A stretch of 64,000 nt of DNA from an uncultured Acetobacterium sp. (GTDB taxonomy: Bacteria; Bacillota; Clostridia; Eubacteriales; Eubacteriaceae): assembly GCF_963664135.1 (NCBI RefSeq), contig NZ_OY760905.1, forward strand, positions 2,134,736 to 2,198,735, in the 5' to 3' direction. The position numbers and the translations under genes are program-made. Below the pieces are notes generated by a model that saw nothing but the letters and a program-made list of their open reading frames with translations, was not told the DNA's origin and ran no database searches. Shown one piece after another: positions 18,964 through 27,648 of the stretch (its first letter is position 1; the number at the start of each line of letters is the position of its first letter).

Positions 18964-20232
18964 TTATCGAATTGCTAAGTCCTCTCGGTTCGGGCCAACG
19001 CCCACATAGGCAATGGTCGTTCCAACCAAGTCTTCAATTGTTTTAATGTATTTTTTTGCATTCTCTGGTAAATCTTCGACTTGACGAATTTTTGTGGTAT
19101 CACTCAACCAACCGGGAAGCGTGATGTAAACCGGTTCAACCCGTTCTAAATCTTCAGTATTCGGAAAATCTTTGATTAATTTTCCATCTAATTTATAATC
19201 CACACAGATTTTAATTTCCGGCAGATCATCTAATTTATCAATTTTACATAAGGCCAGTTCATCATACCCGTTAATCGCATGGGTATATTTTAAAACCGGA
19301 ATATCCAACCAGCCTAATCGACGGGAGCGGCCCGTTCTGGCACCAAACTCATCATCCGGCTTTTCGCCAGTTCCCCGTAACATATCAATGGTGCCACCAA
19401 ACTCTTCGGTTGGGAAAGGACCAGCGCCCACGGCACTGGAAAAGGCTTTCGCCACGCCAATGACATTATTTATTTTTTTAGCAGGAAATCCGCCACTCAC
19501 GGCCGCATAAGCCGCAATCGGGTTAGAGGATGTTACATAGGGGAAGATTCCCAGATCAATATCTTTCATCGCGCCCAATTGGCCCTCAAAAAGAATATTT
19601 TTATCCGCATCGATCATATCATGTAAGTAACCAACCGGATTGACGATCATATGTCCAAACGTTTTGGCCCAAAACTCGCATTTAGCGTAGAGTGCTTCCA
19701 CCGTATAGGGCTCTATCTTATAGGAAGCCATTTGATCGTTGACGACCGGCACAATGGTTTCCAATTTCTTTTTCGCATTTTCCAGATTCAACAAATCTTC
19801 AAAGCGCAGACTTTTTCGCATCGCCTTATAAGCATAGGCTTGACCAATACCACGCTTAGTGGTACCAATTCCGCCACTGGCTTCCATTAATTCATCCAGT
19901 TTTTGGTGATAGGGCATGAGGATATGAGCTTTAGCCGATATTTTAAGACCTTCCAGGCTTACCTTTGCTTCAATGATCTGTTGCATTTCTTCAAGTAAAA
20001 CATCGGGGTTGACCACAACGCCTGTCCCGATTAAACATTGACAGTCTTTGTTAAACACACCACAGGGAATTAAATGAAGCTTGAAAATACCATAATCATT
20101 AATAACAGTATGACCTGCGTTGTCGCCTCCTTGAAACCGAACAATTAAATCAGACTGTTTGGCGAAATAGTCCACCATTTTGCCTTTGCCTTCATCGCCC
20201 CATTGGGCGCCAACTAATACAGAAATCGACAT
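18964..20232 (-). CDS. purA: Adenylosuccinate synthetase
   Basis: A GTP-dependent enzyme converting IMP and aspartate to adenylosuccinate, the first committed step to AMP. The 422-residue protein starts with the phosphate loop GAQWGDEGKGKMVDYFA. It contains GGDNAGHTV, the IMP-site GTTKRGIGQAYAYKAMR and the C-terminal GARTGRSRRLGWLD. Full length. It has its own -10 box about 145 bases upstream and a terminator directly after, so it is monocistronic. Confidence 0.97.
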   Translation of the reverse strand: MSISVLVGAQWGDEGKGKMVDYFAKQSDLIVRFQGGDNAGHTVINDYGIFKLHLIPCGVFNKDCQCLIGTGVVVNPDVLLEEMQQIIEAKVSLEGLKISAKAHILMPYHQKLDELMEASGGIGTTKRGIGQAYAYKAMRKSLRFEDLLNLENAKKKLETIVPVVNDQMASYKIEPYTVEALYAKCEFWAKTFGHMIVNPVGYLHDMIDADKNILFEGQLGAMKDIDLGIFPYVTSSNPIAAYAAVSGGFPAKKINNVIGVAKAFSSAVGAGPFPTEEFGGTIDMLRGTGEKPDDEFGARTGRSRRLGWLDIPVLKYTHAINGYDELALCKIDKLDDLPEIKICVDYKLDGKLIKDFPNTEDLERVEPVYITLPGWLSDTTKIRQVEDLPENAKKYIKTIEDLVGTTIAYVGVGPNREDLAIR

Positions 20233-20374
20233 TTATTCTCATTCCTTCCATCAACCTCAGACCAGAAGTCCCACCTGCCAAACCTGGATTTCATCCATTT
20301 TCACAAGGATTCTTCGATCAAAAACCACTTATTAAGCATCTTTGAATATTTATGGGATCATTTTTTCCCAGAGT

Positions 20375-20380
20375 ATTATA
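20375..20380 (-). promoter_or_regulatory. Putative purA -10 box
   Basis: A perfect TATAAT on the minus strand about 145 bases upstream of the purA ATG. The matching -35 is weak, so the call rests mainly on the -10 and its position. Confidence 0.5.
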
Positions 20381-20506
20381 ACATAAAGCCAGGGGATTTG
20401 TTCCACATATTTTTAATTTTTCCCATGTTATTGTTTACATTTTTTTATTTTGCTGTTTTGCTGCCTTACCAGGCTAAACATTTGTCCATTGATCAAGTTT
20501 ATCATG

Positions 20507-20544
20507 TAAAAAGCTTCATAACAAGGGTTTATCTCGTTATGAAG
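20507..20544 (-). terminator. Terminator of the glnA-ANTAR operon
   Basis: CTTCATAAC (20514-20522) pairs with GTTATGAAG (20536-20544). On the minus strand it is followed by CTTTTTACA. A second small stem (GATGATT/AATCATC, 20553-20570) lies between it and the stop codon at 20580. Confidence 0.75.
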
Positions 20545-20579
20545 CCCTGGCTGATGATTTATTAATCATCACTATTTAA

Positions 20580-21152
20580 TTACTTCTTATCATAAGTTTT
20601 GATAATCTGTTCCGCAACCTTTCGCGGAGATGTCCGCATATCCATGGCTTTTTTTTGAATATATCGGTGCGCCTGATCTTCGGTCATGTCCAGGTGGCCC
20701 ATTAAAAAAAGTTTTCCGCGATAGACAACACCCAAATCATCAATTTTTGTTTTTAACGCCTGATTCTGATTTTGCAAGCGCTGAATTTTTTCACGGGACT
20801 GACAGACAAAACGGATGTTTTGAACCAATAACTGTCGATTTAAAGGTTTGGGGACCACGAAAGCCGCCGTATCAATGAGTTTTTCTTCCACGTGATCGAC
20901 TAATTCGCTTTTGACGATCAGAATGACCCCAACCATATATTTCTCCAAAATATCAACAGCAAAATCAACACCAAATTCATCGCCTAAAGGGGTGTTTACA
21001 ATCACCAGATCATATTCAATTTCCTGAAGCCGCCGTCGGCCTTCTGCGGCAGAAGTTGCCGAGTCGATTAATTGAAAATTCATTGGGCGTAAAATATCGG
21101 CCAGCCCACGGATTACGTCCTCCTGTTTACATACCAACAATACGCTGCTCAT
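20580..21152 (-). CDS. ANTAR-domain RNA-binding antiterminator with pseudo-receiver (NasT/AmiR/NitR type)
   Basis: A 190-residue protein. The N-terminal receiver-like domain (1-115) has Asn in place of the usual phospho-acceptor Asp (YDLVIVNTPLG), so it is probably not controlled by classical phosphorylation. A coiled linker rich in Gln and Leu (about 118-140) leads to a C-terminal ANTAR domain (LMGHLDMTEDQAHRYIQKKAMD). ANTAR proteins bind paired hairpins in leader RNAs and prevent termination. It lies 38 bases after glnA, the arrangement known from Clostridium saccharobutylicum glnA-nitR. The ATG at 21152 is chosen because AGGAGG lies eight bases before it. An upstream GTG at 21161 falls inside that site. 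Confidence 0.88.
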   Translation of the reverse strand: MSSVLLVCKQEDVIRGLADILRPMNFQLIDSATSAAEGRRRLQEIEYDLVIVNTPLGDEFGVDFAVDILEKYMVGVILIVKSELVDHVEEKLIDTAAFVVPKPLNRQLLVQNIRFVCQSREKIQRLQNQNQALKTKIDDLGVVYRGKLFLMGHLDMTEDQAHRYIQKKAMDMRTSPRKVAEQIIKTYDKK

Positions 21153-21190
21153 CCCCTTCACCTCCTGCCTTTATTGATTTTGATTGTCCT

Positions 21191-22519
21191 TTAATAAATT
21201 GAAAGGTAACGATCAATTTCCCAGGGATGAACAGTTTTAATATAGTCCATCCATTCAGCGGTTTTCAGTTCAATGTATTTTTTTGCCAGATTGACTCCCA
21301 GAACATCGCTGATTAATGGATCGGCACGCATCTCAGCCAGAGCATCCATCAAGGTAATCGGCAATTCTTCAATCCGTTCATCGGTCTGGACATTTTTCGT
21401 AATTTCGTCCTCCCCAAAAACCAGTTCATTCATCAATGGCGTCTTATTTTTAATTCCTTCCAGACCAGCTGCCAGAATTAAAGCAAAGGTCAGATAGGGG
21501 TTACAAGTCGGGTCTGGGCTTCTGAGTTCAAACCGGGAATAGTCATCCAACTCCATCGGAATGCGAATCAGCGGTGAGCGATTGCCAAAGCCCCAGCCAA
21601 TATGACGGGGTGCCTCTTTACCACCGGTCAAGCGTTTGTAACTGTTAACCAGGGGATTTGCCACGGCGGTCAAGCCTTTTACATGAGCTAATACGCCGGC
21701 CATAAAATATCTGGCTTCATCGGAAAGTTGACCATTATTATTTTCAAATAATTCCTGTCCATTTTTTGAGAGCGATACATGGATATGCATACCACTTCCC
21801 GGTTCATCCATCAGTGGCTTGGGCAGAAATGAGGCATGCACCCCATTTCGCTGGGCGATTGTTTTGACCACCGTTTTAAACGTCATGATCTTATCTGCCG
21901 ATGACAAGGCATCATCGTATTTAAAGTCAATTTCATGTTGTCCCCGGCCGGCTTCATGGCGGGAGCTTTCAATCTCAAAGCCCATATCTTCCAGGGTCAG
22001 ACAGATTTCCCGACGGGTATTTTCGCCCCGGTCATAGGGCGCCAGATCAAAATATCCGGCCTGATCAGTAGGAATGGTTGTTGGATCACCATTTTCGTCC
22101 TGTTTGAACAGATAAAATTCGCATTCAGTACTGATGTTGAATTGGTAACCTAAGGTTTCTGCCTGTTTAATGGTTTCTTTCAAAATATAGCGACTGTCCG
22201 CTTCAAAACTCTCCCCATTGGGATAACGAATGTCGCAGAGAATTCGGGCTACCTTCCCCTGTTGTGGCCGCCAAGGTAAAATTTGAATGGTGCTGATGTC
22301 CGGATAGAGCACCAAATCAGTCAACTTGGATTCGGAAAATCCGACGACTAATGAGGCATCAAAGGGAATTCCACTGTTTAAGGCTCGTTCAATTTGCATC
22401 GCTGTAATTGCAATATTTCGATTTTGTCCAAAAAGATCACAAAATTGAAGACGGATAAATTTCACATCGTTGGCTTCGATGAATTCTAATACTTCAATCG
22501 TTTTTTTTGCTAAACTCAT
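21191..22519 (-). CDS. glnA: Glutamine synthetase type I
   Basis: A 442-residue GSI enzyme that condenses glutamate and ammonia with ATP. It shows the beta-grasp N-terminus (FIRLQFCDLFGQNRNIA), the metal/ATP residues in ECEFYLF and SSRHEAGRGQHEIDFKYDDALSSAD, the substrate region KPLMDEPGSGMHIHVSL, and RIPMELDDYSRFELRSPDPTCNPYL. Its length fits the shorter GSI-alpha group of Firmicutes, which is usually feedback-inhibited rather than adenylylated. AATGGAGG precedes the ATG. It is followed by the ANTAR gene and preceded by a long leader with a strong terminator hairpin. Confidence 0.96.
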   Translation of the reverse strand: MSLAKKTIEVLEFIEANDVKFIRLQFCDLFGQNRNIAITAMQIERALNSGIPFDASLVVGFSESKLTDLVLYPDISTIQILPWRPQQGKVARILCDIRYPNGESFEADSRYILKETIKQAETLGYQFNISTECEFYLFKQDENGDPTTIPTDQAGYFDLAPYDRGENTRREICLTLEDMGFEIESSRHEAGRGQHEIDFKYDDALSSADKIMTFKTVVKTIAQRNGVHASFLPKPLMDEPGSGMHIHVSLSKNGQELFENNNGQLSDEARYFMAGVLAHVKGLTAVANPLVNSYKRLTGGKEAPRHIGWGFGNRSPLIRIPMELDDYSRFELRSPDPTCNPYLTFALILAAGLEGIKNKTPLMNELVFGEDEITKNVQTDERIEELPITLMDALAEMRADPLISDVLGVNLAKKYIELKTAEWMDYIKTVHPWEIDRYLSIY

Positions 22520-22698
22520 TTTATACCTCCATTTTTATAATGATCGCAATACTTCTGTATGGCTGCTCTTTTCTCCAGGAGATGATTAACCATTCCAATT
22601 GCTTTTATTTTGCTCAATATCTTTTGTTATATACCCATTTCCGCGTTCGATTACCCTTATGAAAAGTGACAAACGACGGCGGCAGGCTTTTTGATAAA

Positions 22699-22769
22699 TA
22701 AAAAAAAGAACACAAAGCTAACCCATTTTAAATTGTACTATTTCAAATGGATCGAACGCCTTTGTTCTT
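22699..22769 (-). terminator. Attenuator-like terminator hairpin upstream of glnA
   Basis: On the minus strand, AAGAACAAAG (22769-22760) pairs with CTTTGTGTTCTT (with a two-base bulge), followed by eight T. The apical part is a separate 10-bp hairpin with a six-base loop AGTACA. The structure sits 180 bases upstream of the glnA ATG. The preceding gene already has its own terminator, and an ANTAR antiterminator is encoded after glnA, so this is a likely regulated attenuator. The ANTAR loop consensus (A at loop position 1, G at position 4) is only half met. Confidence 0.65.
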
Positions 22770-22919
22770 AATAATTACGCCTATTAAATTTTGTATACAA
22801 TGTACTTAGTTAGTTCTACCATTAAAACATATTTTCATGCAGTATTCAATTTTTTTTTAACTATTTTTTCATGACAAGGTTTTCAGATTGTTATCTTAGC
22901 CCCTTTTTAGTTAAATGAA

Positions 22920-22963
22920 TAAAACCCTTTAATTTATACTACGATTTAGCTTAACGGGTTTAA
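22920..22963 (-). terminator. Terminator after the 75-residue protein gene
   Basis: AAACCCGTTAA pairs with TTAAAGGGTTT around a loop of about 19 bases directly after the stop codon at 22970. It is followed on the minus strand by TTTTATTCATTT. Confidence 0.55.
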
Positions 22964-22969
22964 CATCAC

Positions 22970-23197
22970 TTATTGTACCGGTGTTCCATCCATCTGAGCT
23001 AAAACAATCTGTCTCAACATTTCCATGGAGCCGGCAAATTCCTCAAGTGTCAAACCTGGGACTTTTTCTGCTACCAGTCGATAACCGGCTTCAAAATCCG
23101 TGGCCTCGTTTACTGCCATCATTAAATCGGCATCGCCTAATAAAGCATCCAGTACTTTAATATGTTTTTCTTCATCGATTTTAAATTCAATACTCAT
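22970..23197 (-). CDS. Small acidic protein of unknown function between two glutamine synthetase genes
   Basis: A 75-residue, acidic, helical, soluble protein with no signal or membrane segment. An AAGGGAG ribosome site precedes the ATG (MSIEFKIDEEKH), so it is probably translated. I do not recognise a family. There is faint similarity in spacing to Nif11-like domains (DADLMMAVNEATD then GLTLEEFAGSMEMLRQIV), which I would not rely on. Its position between glnA and divergent glnN invites the idea of a small regulator of glutamine synthetase, which is inference only. Confidence 0.65.
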   Translation of the reverse strand: MSIEFKIDEEKHIKVLDALLGDADLMMAVNEATDFEAGYRLVAEKVPGLTLEEFAGSMEMLRQIVLAQMDGTPVQ

Positions 23198-23622
23198 TTT
23201 GTTTCTCCCTTCAAGGTAAATAAAATTTTAACTCAAGTTTGCTGTGATTTTTCGTAGCTGTTTTTAGCAACTTGAATACTTCTTAACTATTACTCTATAT
23301 ATCTTATTATTGTTCTCTATATTATATAGTAGGCTTTTGTTTTTGTAAATCGTTCCTTAGATGTAAATTATATGAGAACCATTACATCGATTTTCTGACA
23401 GATTTCTCTTTACAAGATTTTTCTCATGGTCTATAATAATTACAACTTAATAGCGTGGCTAATTGCCACAATGATTATAATAGCAATGGGGCTTTTCTCG
23501 CGTAAAATTTACGTTTATTAAAGCACCCTTTTTTATTAATCAGCCTTAATTCCCATGCATCTATTCTGATGTACGGGAGCTTTAATCATAAAAATAAATT
23601 ATTATTCTAGGAGGACACACAC
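23198..23622. other. Divergent intergenic region and glnN leader
   Basis: 425 bases without a gene. On the plus strand it contains a GTGGC/GCCAC hairpin at 23455-23469, a near-perfect palindrome CGTAAA-A-TTTACG at 23501-23513, and a longer stem with a six-base loop at 23551-23578 just before the ribosome site. None is followed by a T run, so translational or protein-binding roles are more likely than attenuation. Confidence 0.5.
23551..23578 (+). promoter_or_regulatory. Hairpin in the glnN leader
   Basis: TCCC...CATC pairs with GATG...GGGA around the six-base loop TATTCT, with one mismatch in about 11 pairs. It ends some 33 bases before the AGGAGG of glnN. A role in nitrogen control is possible. 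Its loop does not fit the ANTAR consensus. Confidence 0.4.
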
Positions 23623-25725
23623 GTGCCAAATAATGTAACTGAAAATGTCGCCGATCTTTTTGGATCAAAAGTTTTTAATGCCGGGGTTATGCGCAAGCGC
23701 TTACCAAAACATATTTATGCTTCATTGTTAAAAACCATGAAAGAGGATTTACCTCTGGAAGAAAATGTTGCTGAAGTTGTTGCAAATGCGATGAAAGACT
23801 GGGCTCTGGAATTAGGCGCTACTCACTTCACGCATTGGTTCCACCCAATGACAGGTGTTACTGCTGAAAAGCATGATGCCTTCATCAGTCCAACTGAAGA
23901 TGGTAAAGTCATTATGGAATTCTCCGGTAAAGAACTGATTAAGGGCGAACCGGATGCTTCTTCTTTCCCATCTGGCGGACTTCGAGCTACTTTTGAAGCC
24001 CGTGGCTATACTGCTTGGGATCCCACATCCTATGCCTTCCTTAAAGGAACAACCCTTTACATACCAACCGTCTTTTGTTCTTACTCTGGTGAAGTTCTTG
24101 ATAAAAAAACACCATTGTTACGTTCCATGGAAGCCCTTGACACTCATGCTACCCGCATCTTAAAGCTGTTCGGAAAAGATGTCAAAAAGGTAACAACCAC
24201 GATTGGTGCTGAACAGGAATACTTCCTGATCGAACGGGATATGTTCAAAAAACGAAAAGACTTAATTCTTACCGGCCGAACCCTATTTGGCGCAAAATCC
24301 CCTAAAGGCCAAGAGATGGAAACACACTATTTCGGTAAAATCCGTGGTCGTGTTGCTAACTATATGGCAGAATTGGATCGTGAATTATGGAGCTTAGGGA
24401 TTGCTTCTAAAACCCGTCATAATGAAGTTGCTCCAGCCCAACATGAATTAGCTCCTATTTTTACAAATACCAATGTTGCTACTGATAATAACCAATTAAT
24501 CATGGAATTCATGCAGCGAGTCGCTTATCGTCATGATCTGGCATGTCTGCTTCATGAAAAACCTTTTGAAGGTGTAAATGGCTCAGGAAAACACAATAAC
24601 TTCTCCATGTCTACCAATACTGGTGAAAATCTGTTAGAGCCTGGTCCAAAACCAGCTGAAAACAAACAATTTTTACTGTTCCTTTGTGCAACCATTGAAG
24701 CAGTTTACAAATACAGTGAAATGCTTCGAATTAATATTGCCAACGCCGGTAATGATCACCGTTTAGGCGCTAATGAAGCACCACCAGCAATCGTTTCTAT
24801 TTTCCTTGGCGAACAATTGACAGCAGCACTTAAATCCATCGAAACTGGAAAACCAGTCAAAGAAGCAAAAGATCTGGTTATGGAACTTGGCGTTACCACC
24901 TTGCCAAAATTCATTATCGATGCTACTGATCGAAATAGAACCTCCCCATTTGCATTTACCGGAAATAAGTTTGAATTCCGTATGTTAGGTTCCAACCAAT
25001 CAATCGCTGGACCAAACATTACTTTAAATACCATTGTTGCCGACGTTTTAGCTGATTATGCCGATGTCCTGGAAAAAGCTGATGATTTTGATACTGCATT
25101 AAATGCACTACTTCAAAAATCTGTTAAAGAAAATAAAAACATTGTCTTCAATGGCAATAACTACTCAGAAGAATGGGTTGAAGAAGCGGCCCGACGTGGT
25201 CTTCCAAACTTAAAGAATACTCCAGAAGCTTTAGCTGAATTCACTTCTGAGAAAAATATTAAGCTTTTTGCACGACATAATATCTTTACCCCAGCCGAAA
25301 TGAATTCTCGTTATGAAATTCATTTAGAAGAATACAGCAAAACCATTAACATTGAAGCATTAACCATGCTTAACCTGGCTAAACGTGAAATTTCACCAGC
25401 AGTATTTACCTACACAAAAGAAGTTGTTGATACCTTGGTTGCCAAAAAAGCCATTGGTGCTGCCATTGATGATTCTGCTGAAGCAACGCTGGCCGAAAGA
25501 TTATCCAAACTTTCTGGCGAGCTCATTAAAGCCATTGATTTCTTAGATGAAACCCTTGCGGGCGTAGAAAATACTGAAAATCCTCAAGCAGAAGCCGACT
25601 ATTTCTGTGCCAAAGTCCTTCCTGCCATGGAAGCACTGCGAACTGTTGCGGATTCTCTTGAAACCATTGTGGCTGAAAAATACTGGCCATTCCCAACTTA
25701 CGAAGACATTCTGTTCTACGTATAA
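23623..25725 (+). CDS. glnN: Glutamine synthetase type III
   Basis: A 700-residue GSIII enzyme, the large dodecameric form found in Bacteroidetes, cyanobacteria and some Firmicutes, with the same reaction as GlnA. Marks of the family are the N-terminal extension (VFNAGVMRKRLPKHIY), THWFHPMTG, IGAEQEYFLIERD, the HNEVAPAQHELAPIFTNTNVATDNNQ segment and GSGKHNNFSMST, followed by a C-terminal extension after residue 560. It starts with GTG at 23623 behind AGGAGGAC. It is transcribed away from glnA and has its own terminator. Two glutamine synthetases suggest different nitrogen conditions. Confidence 0.96.
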   Translation: MPNNVTENVADLFGSKVFNAGVMRKRLPKHIYASLLKTMKEDLPLEENVAEVVANAMKDWALELGATHFTHWFHPMTGVTAEKHDAFISPTEDGKVIMEFSGKELIKGEPDASSFPSGGLRATFEARGYTAWDPTSYAFLKGTTLYIPTVFCSYSGEVLDKKTPLLRSMEALDTHATRILKLFGKDVKKVTTTIGAEQEYFLIERDMFKKRKDLILTGRTLFGAKSPKGQEMETHYFGKIRGRVANYMAELDRELWSLGIASKTRHNEVAPAQHELAPIFTNTNVATDNNQLIMEFMQRVAYRHDLACLLHEKPFEGVNGSGKHNNFSMSTNTGENLLEPGPKPAENKQFLLFLCATIEAVYKYSEMLRINIANAGNDHRLGANEAPPAIVSIFLGEQLTAALKSIETGKPVKEAKDLVMELGVTTLPKFIIDATDRNRTSPFAFTGNKFEFRMLGSNQSIAGPNITLNTIVADVLADYADVLEKADDFDTALNALLQKSVKENKNIVFNGNNYSEEWVEEAARRGLPNLKNTPEALAEFTSEKNIKLFARHNIFTPAEMNSRYEIHLEEYSKTINIEALTMLNLAKREISPAVFTYTKEVVDTLVAKKAIGAAIDDSAEATLAERLSKLSGELIKAIDFLDETLAGVENTENPQAEADYFCAKVLPAMEALRTVADSLETIVAEKYWPFPTYEDILFYV

Positions 25726-25744
25726 ACAATCTATTTATAACTAT

Positions 25745-25785
25745 AAAAACGCAAAAGTGGGCTATTATCCCGCTTTTGCGTTTTT
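25745..25785 (+). terminator. glnN terminator
   Basis: AAAAACGCAAAAG...GGG pairs with CCC...CTTTTGCGTTTTT, 20 bases after the glnN stop, followed by a T-rich tract. Confidence 0.92.
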
Positions 25786-25896
25786 ATTTTATATCAATCA
25801 ATTTTGGTTGATTGATATAAGTTTACTGGTGTGACTTCTGGTGAGGCCTGATTTTGCAGTCTGCCGGAAATCTCTGGCAAAACACAATTAAACCTC

Positions 25897-25939
25897 AAAA
25901 ACCCCAATCATCAATGATTTGTTTTGATGATTGGGGTTT
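25897..25939 (-). terminator. Flavodoxin gene terminator
   Basis: A stem of about 16 bases (ACCCCAATCATCAA and its complement) with a short loop lies 27 bases past the flavodoxin stop. Moderate T runs flank both sides. Confidence 0.75.
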
Positions 25940-25965
25940 AACAATTCCCGCTTTTTAATTTCATT

Positions 25966-26403
25966 TTAAAATTCTGCAAACGCTTTTCCATACTCAACGC
26001 ACTGATGTCGACCATTTTTATCTGGTTCGCCTAGAATGGTTAATCCCTTATCAAAGAGAATTGCTCCCAGATCTTTCACCCGGTTCTCCCAATCATCCAT
26101 CCACTCACCAGCACCCCATCCATGGGATCCGAAAAGGGCTACCTTCTTTCCTTTCAGATGACTGGAAATCGCTTTGAAAAAAGGCTCAAATTCGGTTTTT
26201 TCAAGCGCTTCTCCGGTCATTGCCGGACAACCCAGCACAATTTTATCATATGTATCGATGCTGTTAATATCAAAGTCAACCACGTTAACTAAAATTGCTT
26301 TGCATCCGGCTTCATCAATCCCATTTGATATTTTTTCAGCCATAATCTCAGTGCTTTCCTTATAACTCCAATATATGACGCCAATTTTGTCTACCAGTTC
26401 CAT
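25966..26403 (-). CDS. Short-chain flavodoxin
   Basis: A 145-residue FMN electron carrier. The N-terminal phosphate loop region reads IYWSYKESTEIMAEKI (family pattern T/S-x-T-G-x-T is loosened here). The FMN-ring loops are around LGCPAMTGEALE and GSHGWGAGEWMDDW. It is a low-potential carrier that can stand in for ferredoxin and so could feed Rnf or hydrogenase-type enzymes. AAGGAGAG precedes the ATG. It is monocistronic. Confidence 0.88.
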   Translation of the reverse strand: MELVDKIGVIYWSYKESTEIMAEKISNGIDEAGCKAILVNVVDFDINSIDTYDKIVLGCPAMTGEALEKTEFEPFFKAISSHLKGKKVALFGSHGWGAGEWMDDWENRVKDLGAILFDKGLTILGEPDKNGRHQCVEYGKAFAEF

Positions 26404-26514
26404 CTCTGTCTCTCCTTTTTATGTTTGAAAATTATTGTTGTTTAAGTTATTACCCTAAAACAAACCGAGTAATCATTTAAAAAATCTTACAACCGTTTAT
26501 TTTTACACGACCAT

Positions 26515-27648
26515 TTATGCTTCTATCGATAACCTAGAATTGATCTTTTTTAATTCATCCTTCAAAATAGCCACGCATGACTCCAGCAGATTTTCCAGTA
26601 ATGCTTTATTATGCCTTAGTCCTTCGCGATAGTAAGCCTTGGTTTTTTCACGGATGGCAAATTTACCTAACAGTCCTACTACCGGTATCGCTAAAAAGAT
26701 TGTCCCGGCAATGGTTGAGGCAATCTTGTCGCCTTTTTTAATCTGAAAATGGGTAATTTGCGGTGTTTTCTGCTGATTACTGACTTCTACCAGGGCATTT
26801 CCGAAGAATTGACTGCTGAAAGCATTATAGTAGTCATACGCTTCATTAAATAAGGCATCCGATTCTTTGGTAATTTCATCAAAAATATCCTGGGCATAGA
26901 TGTCAAAATACCGGTTGCGTGCCTGCTCTTTTTTTGCTGATGATGGATTTAAAAAACCCACATTTTTTTCGACAACTTCCAGACAATCCCGGTACCATTG
27001 ATCTATTTTTTGATGACCAATGTCTTCCAGAATTTTAGGCATTTTGCTGGAAATAGAGCCCAACAGATTAACCTTGATCCGATGGATGATCTGTTCTTTT
27101 CCAAAAGCTTCGGTTTGCTTACCGCTGAGGAGCTTTTTCGCATGATTGGATACTTCCACAATATCCTGATTTTGCACTGAAGTTTTCTCAGTGATGACTT
27201 TTTGCATGGCCTCAATGGACGGCTTCACATTCATTGCATCACAGTGAGTGAATACCACCAGCACCGGATTTCCATCCCTGGCCAGGGTGTTAATCATCTC
27301 CAGATCAAAGTCTTCCACCCGGGCAGCTTTAGCCGAAAGACAATAAATAATGGTATGAAACCAATCTTTGATTTCCCGGACATTGTGCTGATCAAGCGCC
27401 GCCTGGATCAGGGCTTTCCAACTTTCAGATTTATCAGCTTCCAGTCCCCAGGAATCATAAAGATGCAAAATGAGATTAGGATTTAGGGCAATGGTTTCCT
27501 CAAACAACCCCATTCCGGTAACCGGTCGACCGGCTCCGGTTTTCATCAGATCTACACCAAAAAGGTAATTAAACAGCGATGTCTTACCAACCCCGGTTTT
27601 TCCCAGAATTAGCACGTTAGTTTCGCAAATTTTATCCACGTCTGGCAA
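26515..27648 (-). CDS. Membrane-associated P-loop GTPase, second of a pair
   Basis: A 377-residue TRAFAC-type GTPase. G1 is GKTGVGKTS at 16-24, G3 is DSWG at 65-68 (in place of DxxG with Thr or Pro) and G4 is THCD near 133-136. The rest is helical. One strongly hydrophobic stretch (about 307-330, IASTIAGTIFLAIPVVGLLG) is likely to touch the membrane, followed by an amphipathic tail. It starts 17 bases inside the upstream GTPase gene. It resembles the broad 50S-ribosome-binding/YfjP-like GTPase group. The biological role is unknown. Confidence 0.75.
   Translation of the reverse strand: MPDVDKICETNVLILGKTGVGKTSLFNYLFGVDLMKTGAGRPVTGMGLFEETIALNPNLILHLYDSWGLEADKSESWKALIQAALDQHNVREIKDWFHTIIYCLSAKAARVEDFDLEMINTLARDGNPVLVVFTHCDAMNVKPSIEAMQKVITEKTSVQNQDIVEVSNHAKKLLSGKQTEAFGKEQIIHRIKVNLLGSISSKMPKILEDIGHQKIDQWYRDCLEVVEKNVGFLNPSSAKKEQARNRYFDIYAQDIFDEITKESDALFNEAYDYYNAFSSQFFGNALVEVSNQQKTPQITHFQIKKGDKIASTIAGTIFLAIPVVGLLGKFAIREKTKAYYREGLRHNKALLENLLESCVAILKDELKKINSRLSIEA

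Larger units (their letters stand above)
20233..20579. other. purA leader and glnA-operon terminator region
   Basis: No gene is visible. The first 135 bases before purA form a leader downstream of a consensus -10 box at 20375-20380. The leader has short GGGA/TCCC and CCAG/CTGG complementarities but no riboswitch class I recognise. The left part carries the terminator of the glnA-ANTAR transcript. Confidence 0.6.
22520..22969. other. glnA leader region
   Basis: 450 bases with no gene. Going along the minus strand, it holds a terminator for the small gene at 22920-22963, a promoter zone I could not pin down, a large terminator hairpin at 22699-22769, and 180 bases of untranslated leader before glnA. 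That last part contains ATCGAACGC (22642-22650 on the minus strand), the exact complement of nine bases in the 5' arm of the terminator. Confidence 0.6.

Noticed and set aside
22699..22769. Calling the glnA leader hairpin a confirmed ANTAR target
   Set aside because: Only one hexaloop hairpin was found and it lacks G at loop position 4; the second required hairpin was not located.
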